DNA from: an uncultured Eubacteriales bacterium
Lineage (GTDB): Bacteria; Bacillota; Clostridia; Oscillospirales; Acutalibacteraceae
DNA length: 27,524 nucleotides
Direction of reading: 5' to 3'
Assembly (NCBI GenBank): GCA_934444895.1
Contig: CAKSDA010000005.1
Location: forward strand, 1-27,524
Shown here: positions 23,719 through 27,524 of the stretch, one piece after another
Layout of the letters: each line of letters begins with the position of its first letter
Position numbering within the stretch: the first letter of the stretch is position 1
The notes under the pieces: generated by a model
Databases searched by the model: none
The model's input: only the letters and a program-made list of their open reading frames with translations
Told to the model about the DNA's origin: nothing
Translations under genes and position numbers: made by a program

Positions 23719-24297
23719 ATGGCATCTAATAGTATTGATTCTGCAATTAACAAGGTAAAAGCCAAAGGCACAATTCAAAGAGTATTTGGCTACATAATGG
23801 CAATCTTTAATGGATTTTTTGTTTTTGTTGGGTGTGTTGCATCCGGGTTTAAAGAGGCTTCTGATGTGACATTAGTAATATTTTTTTCAGCAGTTACCGT
23901 TGTAGGGGTTTTGTTAATTATTAAAGGAAATAAGAAGTTCAAATTAATCAAAACATTTTATGCTTATTCCGCAAGACTGGCAACTGATCCGAAAAAGTCA
24001 ATTGATTTATTGGCATCTGCAACCGGAACTACTGTTGCAATAGCCACGAAAAACATTAACGATATGATAGAATTCGGCTTTTTTCCTAATTGTTATCTTG
24101 ATGAACAGTGTAACAAGTTAGTGTTTCCTGCCTCGCCGCAGCCACAAGCTTCATTCGTTTTTACGCCTACACCTACTGCGGCAACTCAAACAACAAAATA
24201 TATCACTGTTCAATGCAAAGGTTGTGGTGCAATAAATAGAATAATTTCAGGAACAGTTAGCGAATGCGAATTTTGCGGTTCGCAAATTTCAGAATAA
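23719..24297 (+). CDS. Membrane protein with winged-helix-like segment and C-terminal zinc ribbon (1)
   Basis: The 192-residue protein has two membrane segments (about 22-42 and 49-68), then a soluble stretch at about 75-136 with ATKNINDMIEFGFFPNCYLD, then a Pro/Thr-rich linker (138-158) and a zinc ribbon made by Cys166, Cys169, Cys183 and Cys186. The soluble stretch reads like a small winged-helix-type fold ('DI..MI..G.F.n.YiD' pattern) and is shared with the next protein, so these are paralogues. ATG 23719 is 9 bases after CGGAGG; ATG 23713 is too close. No named family is claimed. It starts 2 bases after the previous stop. Confidence 0.82.
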   Translation: MASNSIDSAINKVKAKGTIQRVFGYIMAIFNGFFVFVGCVASGFKEASDVTLVIFFSAVTVVGVLLIIKGNKKFKLIKTFYAYSARLATDPKKSIDLLASATGTTVAIATKNINDMIEFGFFPNCYLDEQCNKLVFPASPQPQASFVFTPTPTAATQTTKYITVQCKGCGAINRIISGTVSECEFCGSQISE

Positions 24298-24310
24298 AAA
24301 GGTGAATAAA

Positions 24311-24955
24311 ATGCAGAAAAAATCTTTTTCATGGGGAATTATAATATTAATGTTTGTTTTATTCTTTCCTATTGGTATTTGGATGCTAGTCAAAAAAATG
24401 ACTGATGAAAAATTCAACTATATCAAAAACGGAAAGTGTTTAAGAATTTTAGCTTGGATATTAATAGGCTTTGCTGTAATGTATTTGATTATGGGAATTA
24501 CTGGTGATCTTGAAACCGAAGATGGATCAAGTGTTGTAGGTGGCGTTATTGTAATGCTTATAATTTTCGGCGGCGGTGGTGCTTTTGCATTATATAATGC
24601 CCATTCGTACATAAAGAAAGGTACAAAGTACAACAGATATGTTTCAATTATCAATAGCAGCAGTGATATGCTAATCGACAATATTGCCGCAGCTTATCCT
24701 ACAACTTACGAAAAGGCAACAGAAGATATTCAGTCAATGATAGACGATGGATATTTTATGAATGCGTATATCGATTTAAACCGCAGAGAGTTAATAATGC
24801 CGCAAAGGTCAGTAGCGGTTAATGTTACTGTCAATCAAAACACTGCTCACGCTGATGCTCAGCCTACAAGTGTAAAATGTAAAAATTGCGGTGCAACTAA
24901 TACAGTTATTCCCGGAGCTGTAAATGAATGTGAGTACTGCGGTTCACCGCTATAA
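24311..24955 (+). CDS. Membrane protein with winged-helix-like segment and C-terminal zinc ribbon (2)
   Basis: The 214-residue protein has three hydrophobic segments (about 8-27, 43-63, 75-95), then a soluble region at about 108-165 with ATEDIQSMIDDGYFMNAYID, a linker, and a zinc ribbon with Cys190, Cys193, Cys207 and Cys210. The ribbon KCKNCGATNTVIPGAVNECEYCG is nearly the same as that of the preceding gene product, and the middle region shares DI-x-x-MI-x-x-G-(Y/F)-F-x-N-x-Y-(I/L)-D, so a gene duplication inside the operon is likely. ATG 24311 has AAAAAGG 8 bases before it. An extra N-terminal TM segment separates it from its paralogue. Confidence 0.82.
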   Translation: MQKKSFSWGIIILMFVLFFPIGIWMLVKKMTDEKFNYIKNGKCLRILAWILIGFAVMYLIMGITGDLETEDGSSVVGGVIVMLIIFGGGGAFALYNAHSYIKKGTKYNRYVSIINSSSDMLIDNIAAAYPTTYEKATEDIQSMIDDGYFMNAYIDLNRRELIMPQRSVAVNVTVNQNTAHADAQPTSVKCKNCGATNTVIPGAVNECEYCGSPL

Positions 24956-24974
24956 AATATAGGAGGAAAAACTA

Positions 24975-25286
24975 ATGAAATGTAATGTATGTGGCTCTCA
25001 ATGTGAAGGAAAATTTTGCACTAATTGCGGAACTCCTGTTGGACAGGTACCAAAAACAAAAAATACAACTGCTACCGCACCGGTTATGTCGTCTAACCGA
25101 CTTTACAGTTACAAAGTGGAAAATGTAGTTATTAAAGCAGGTGTATTTACCGATGCGCAAGACTTAATACCTAAAAAAGTTCAACCGTTACTCGACATGG
25201 GAACAAAAAAAGGTTGGAAATTACATACTTTCACACCTACCCTTTCTGCAAAAGGCATTAACATTTGTCTTGTTTGGGAAATTTGA
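24975..25286 (+). CDS. Zinc ribbon protein with DUF4177-like domain
   Basis: A 103-residue soluble protein. An N-terminal zinc ribbon uses Cys3, Cys6, Cys15 and Cys18 (MKCNVCGSQCEGKFCTNCG). The C-terminal part, about residues 43-102, reads YSYKVENVVIKAG, then LLDMGTKKGWKLHTFTPTL and a last strand ICLVWE. The 'Tyr-x-Tyr-Lys-Val ... Gly-x-x-x-Gly-Trp-x-Leu ... ' pattern is that of the DUF4177 fold, an uncharacterised small alpha/beta domain. A GGAGG ribosome site is well placed. Its ribbon is almost the same as that of the 25746-26570 product, so the two may be recruited to the same partner. Confidence 0.85.
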   Translation: MKCNVCGSQCEGKFCTNCGTPVGQVPKTKNTTATAPVMSSNRLYSYKVENVVIKAGVFTDAQDLIPKKVQPLLDMGTKKGWKLHTFTPTLSAKGINICLVWEI

Positions 25287-25302
25287 TTTGGAGAATTAAT
25301 TT

Positions 25303-25731
25303 ATGTCAGTTTATAGATGTGAATCGTGTGGCGCACCACTTCCTTCATTAAATGGTGCTGTTGTTTTGGTTTGCGAATACTGCGGAACTGAAAACAGGAT
25401 AAGTGATGTTGCTGACGAGTTCATAAAACAAGAACCAACACATATAGAAGAAAACGCTTTTATATCTACAGTGCCATCTATTGGCAATAGCATTTTTGAT
25501 AAGAAAAATTTTGTAATTTACAGTAATTACGCAGAGGTGTTGGATATAAAAACCAACGCTGTTGAAATACATATTAATTTCAAAGATGTGGAGGAATATA
25601 GGAAGGCTCTCATATATGATAACGCAATAAAATTCAAAATGAAAAACGGCCAAAAGTTTTTAGTTAATTTTTATCTTAAGAAAAACTATCAGTTGGCGAT
25701 GAATGCTCTTAATGGATTGATTAAAGTATAA
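25303..25731 (+). CDS. Zinc ribbon protein with PH-like domain
   Basis: A 142-residue soluble protein. Cys6, Cys9, Cys24 and Cys27 form an N-terminal zinc ribbon (CESCG and CEYCG). After a linker the stretch from about residue 68 (KKNFVIYSNYAEVLDIKTNA to the end) shows alternating beta strands and a final amphipathic helix (LAMNALNGLIKV), which resembles a bacterial PH-like domain; this is a fold guess from strand pattern only. GGAGAA lies 8 bases before the ATG. The stop codon is separated by 14 bases from the next start. No TM segment. Confidence 0.8.
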   Translation: MSVYRCESCGAPLPSLNGAVVLVCEYCGTENRISDVADEFIKQEPTHIEENAFISTVPSIGNSIFDKKNFVIYSNYAEVLDIKTNAVEIHINFKDVEEYRKALIYDNAIKFKMKNGQKFLVNFYLKKNYQLAMNALNGLIKV

Positions 25732-25745
25732 TGAGGAGAATTAAT

Positions 25746-26570
25746 ATGAATTGTAGTCAATGTGGAACTCAATTTGAAGGTAAGTTTTGCCCTAACTGTG
25801 GTGCTCCTGCGGTCGAAGAAGGCTCAAACTCAAGTGAACAAGTTGTTATGAACCAGACAAACTCCAATGTAAATAAGCCTTTTTATAAAAAATGGTGGTT
25901 CTGGGTAATTATTGCCGTTGTCGTTATCAGTATTATCAGTGGTTTAGGCGGTGATGGTGAAGCATCAACAAATTCCGATGGTGTAAGTTCAATTGCGCAG
26001 AGTGCAGATGAAACTTCCAATGATACAAATAAAAATGAAACAGCTAATAAAGCGGGGAATAAGATTACTGTAGTTGATTTCACTACTATGAGCAAAGCTG
26101 ATATCGAAAGTTGGGCAGCCACAAACAAGGTGACAGTTACCTTTAGTGAAGATTATTCTGATAAAGTTGCTTCTGGTTCTGTAATTAGTCAAAATAAAAA
26201 GGCTAACGGAACAGTTAAAGAAGGTGTAACAATTAAAGTTGTACTTTCAAAGGGCAAAAAACCGTCCATGGAATATCAAAATGCACTAAAAAAAGCTGAA
26301 TCCTATTCAAAGTTAATGCATATGTCTAAGCAGAGAATTTATGATCAATTAACTTCAGAATATGGCGAAAAATTCCCAGCTGATGCAGCACAGTATGCTG
26401 TTGATAATTTGAAGGCGGATTATAAGGCTAATGCTTTAGAAAAGGCAAAATCTTATCAGCAAACCATGAATATGTCTAAGAGTGCCATTTATGATCAACT
26501 TGTTTCCAAATACGGCGAGCAATTTACTGCTAAGGAAGCCCAATACGCTATAGACCATTTGGATGATTAA
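25746..26570 (+). CDS. Zinc ribbon-TM-PASTA-tandem Ltp domain protein
   Basis: The 274-residue protein has an N-terminal zinc ribbon (Cys3, Cys6, Cys15, Cys18), a Ser/Asn-rich linker, one membrane segment at about 50-67, a low-complexity Ser/Thr/Asn stalk, a PASTA-like module at about 106-171 (VISQNKKANGTVKEGVTIKV matches the family's 'VIsQsP..G..v..G..I.v'), and two repeats at about 178-222 and 228-272 of the Ltp lipoprotein type (ALKKAESYSKLMHMSKQRIYDQL ... and its copy). Ltp of phage TP-J34 blocks DNA injection by other phages. ATG 25746 follows GAGGAG by 7 bases. It is the last gene of the operon; no terminator was found after it. Confidence 0.88.
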   Translation: MNCSQCGTQFEGKFCPNCGAPAVEEGSNSSEQVVMNQTNSNVNKPFYKKWWFWVIIAVVVISIISGLGGDGEASTNSDGVSSIAQSADETSNDTNKNETANKAGNKITVVDFTTMSKADIESWAATNKVTVTFSEDYSDKVASGSVISQNKKANGTVKEGVTIKVVLSKGKKPSMEYQNALKKAESYSKLMHMSKQRIYDQLTSEYGEKFPADAAQYAVDNLKADYKANALEKAKSYQQTMNMSKSAIYDQLVSKYGEQFTAKEAQYAIDHLDD

Positions 26571-26610
26571 TTAATAGATACTTTTTAACGTATATTTGTA
26601 GATTGTTATT

Positions 26611-26619
26611 TGATATAAT
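26611..26619 (+). promoter_or_regulatory. Extended -10 promoter of the NUDIX gene
   Basis: TGATATAAT (26611-26619) holds a perfect TATAAT with upstream TG. The -35 region 17 bases upstream is only AT-rich. The position, 39 bases before the start codon, fits a separate promoter for the hydrolase. Confidence 0.5.
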
Positions 26620-26657
26620 CAATTTAATTTATAAAATTATGCTAGGTGGCCAATAAA

Positions 26658-27134
26658 ATGGATATTTCCTTTAAGATAGGCAATGAAAAGTTTAATTACA
26701 GAGTATGTGCTATAATAATTTCCGACGGCAAAATTTTAGCAATGCATGATGAACGGTCACCGTATTACTATTTGCCCGGTGGAAGGGTTGCAATAGGAGA
26801 AACTGCGGAAAATGCCGTTATCAGAGAGGTTCAGGAGGAATTAGGTGTAACTCCTAAGATTGTCCGCCCTGTTTGGCTAAACCAAGCATTTTTTACGGAA
26901 GATGTCGATAATCTGCATTACCACGAATTGTGCATTTATTTTTTAATGGATATAACAGATACCGATTTATTATCGCGGGGTAAAAAGTTCACAACAAACG
27001 AGGGTGACCGCATACACACTTTTGCGTGGTTGGAGTTTGCTCAATTAAAGAATGAATACTTTTACCCGTTGTTTTTGAAAAAAGATATTTTCAATATTCC
27101 GGATGTGTTTACTATTCGCACAGAAACCGAATAA
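26658..27134 (+). CDS. NUDIX hydrolase
   Basis: A 158-residue protein with a complete NUDIX box at residues 42-64: Gly42, Glu48, Arg56-Glu57, Glu60-Glu61 and Gly63 fit GX5EX7REUXEEXGU, so it should hydrolyse a nucleoside-diphosphate-X compound with Mg. The substrate cannot be told from sequence. The N-terminal strand segment FNYRVCAIIISDGKILAMHD and the later WLEFAQL fit the family. ATG 26658 lies 8 bases after AGGTGG; a GTG 12 bases earlier overlaps that site. It is not tightly linked to the zinc-ribbon operon (87-base gap with its own promoter), so a joint role is not assumed. Confidence 0.92.
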   Translation: MDISFKIGNEKFNYRVCAIIISDGKILAMHDERSPYYYLPGGRVAIGETAENAVIREVQEELGVTPKIVRPVWLNQAFFTEDVDNLHYHELCIYFLMDITDTDLLSRGKKFTTNEGDRIHTFAWLEFAQLKNEYFYPLFLKKDIFNIPDVFTIRTETE

Positions 27135-27280
27135 GTAAATGCCTGTTTTTAGGGCTTAAATGTCACTTAAATTTTGCGCCGCTGTAAACAAAGAAAAGGA
27201 ATTTTCAGGCCATATTTGATAATGTGATCGTAAAAATGCGATTTTTACAAAAGTGGCGGTGAAACACCCAAAATAGCGTA

Positions 27281-27326
27281 AAAAATGACCGAAAGTGGAG
27301 AACAAACTCTGCTTTCGGTCATTTTT
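27281..27326 (-). terminator. Terminator of the tRNA-Pro gene
   Basis: ATGACCGAAAG (27285-27295) pairs with CTTTCGGTCAT (27312-27322), flanked by A and T runs on either side. On the minus strand it starts right after the tRNA's encoded CCA end and finishes in a T run. The A/T symmetry would also let it stop + strand transcripts from the NUDIX gene. Confidence 0.85.
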
Positions 27327-27402
27327 TGGTCGGAGTGAAGGGACTCGAACCCCCGGCATCCAGTTCCCAAAACTGGCGCGCTACCAACTGCGCTACACCC
27401 CG
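27327..27402 (-). tRNA. tRNA-Pro (UGG anticodon)
   Basis: The minus strand gives a 76-base cloverleaf. The acceptor stem is CGGGGTG with CACTCCG (one G-U pair). The anticodon arm is CCAGT-TTTGGGA-ACTGG with anticodon TGG. The T arm carries GGTTCGAGTCC. Discriminator A and a genome-encoded CCA end are present at 27330-27327. A terminator follows at once. Confidence 0.95.
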
Positions 27403-27471
27403 ATATTAAATATTAAGTTTTTAAAATAGCCAACAAATTTGTAAATAGTTTTCCGTTTTAGAAACCCTCTT

Positions 27472-27522
27472 GCGGTTCCCGACCGAAAACATTCTTGGAG
27501 CGAAAGTTTTCGTGTCGACCGC
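27472..27522. repeat. Imperfect long hairpin, GC-richer than its surroundings
   Basis: Three stem blocks pair in order: GCGGT with ACCGC (outer), CGAC with GTCG (middle) and CGAAAAC with GTTTTCG (inner), separated by small bulges and closed by a 15-base loop. No T run follows. It lies upstream of the tRNA on the minus strand at the window edge. It could be part of a dispersed repeat, but only one copy is in the window. Nothing else is seen in 27403-27471. Confidence 0.45.
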
Positions 27523-27524
27523 TG

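Noticed and set aside
27156..27359. Minus-strand 67-residue open frame overlapping the tRNA
   Set aside because: It begins inside the tRNA-Pro gene and runs through its terminator; a typical false frame made by tRNA sequence.
19881..27402. Idea that the accessory region is an integrated element in tRNA-Pro
   Set aside because: No copy of the tRNA 3' end was found at the other edge, and no integrase or transposase gene is present.
1..27524. CRISPR arrays, insertion sequences and rRNA genes
   Set aside because: No spaced repeat arrays, transposase frames or rRNA sequence were seen on reading both strands.

Overview
The window looks like chromosomal DNA of a low-to-moderate GC, Gram-positive, spore-forming member of the Clostridia, plausibly an Oscillospirales/Ruminococcaceae-type organism (inference from gene order and protein flavour, not from a marker search). 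Two conserved Firmicutes blocks follow each other on the + strand. At 2-6562 lies the end of the division and cell wall (dcw) cluster: mraY (3' part only), ftsW, murG, murA, ftsQ/divIB, ftsZ. At 6923-19880 lies the block known from Bacillus subtilis as yloC-remA-gmk-rpoZ-priA-def-fmt-rsmB-rlmN-prpC-prkC-rsgA-thiN-spoVM. The last member is a 27-codon spoVM gene with the diagnostic Pro9, which supports a sporulating lineage. Genes usually found in these blocks but absent here are murD, coaBC and rpe.

The conserved blocks are punctuated by good sigma-A-like promoters (before murG, ftsZ and yicC) and by hairpin terminators (after ftsZ, after fmt, after spoVM). The yicC operon has a roughly 100-nt leader holding three small hairpins, two of which share the same stem sequence and could exchange strands.

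From about 19.9 to 26.6 kb the window changes to accessory DNA. It starts with a decayed LysM fragment and a minus-strand XRE repressor gene. A divergent control region follows, with a 13-bp-arm palindrome, a third half-site, and a promoter whose spacer holds a 10-bp-period direct repeat. This drives a tight operon of nine + strand genes: a ribbon-helix-helix regulator, two four-TM proteins with helical cytoplasmic tails, an SPFH-domain protein carrying five tandem zinc ribbons, two membrane proteins with a winged-helix-like segment and a C-terminal zinc ribbon, a zinc ribbon/DUF4177-like protein, a zinc ribbon/PH-like protein, and a zinc ribbon-TM-PASTA-(Ltp)2 protein. Six of the nine carry zinc ribbons, four or five are membrane proteins, and two pairs look like paralogues. 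The set reads as one membrane-associated assembly, perhaps for envelope surveillance or phage exclusion (inference). It is the best candidate for an undescribed system here.

The right end holds a NUDIX hydrolase gene with its own promoter, a minus-strand tRNA-Pro(UGG) with encoded CCA and its own terminator, and a GC-richer hairpin segment at the edge that may belong to a dispersed repeat.
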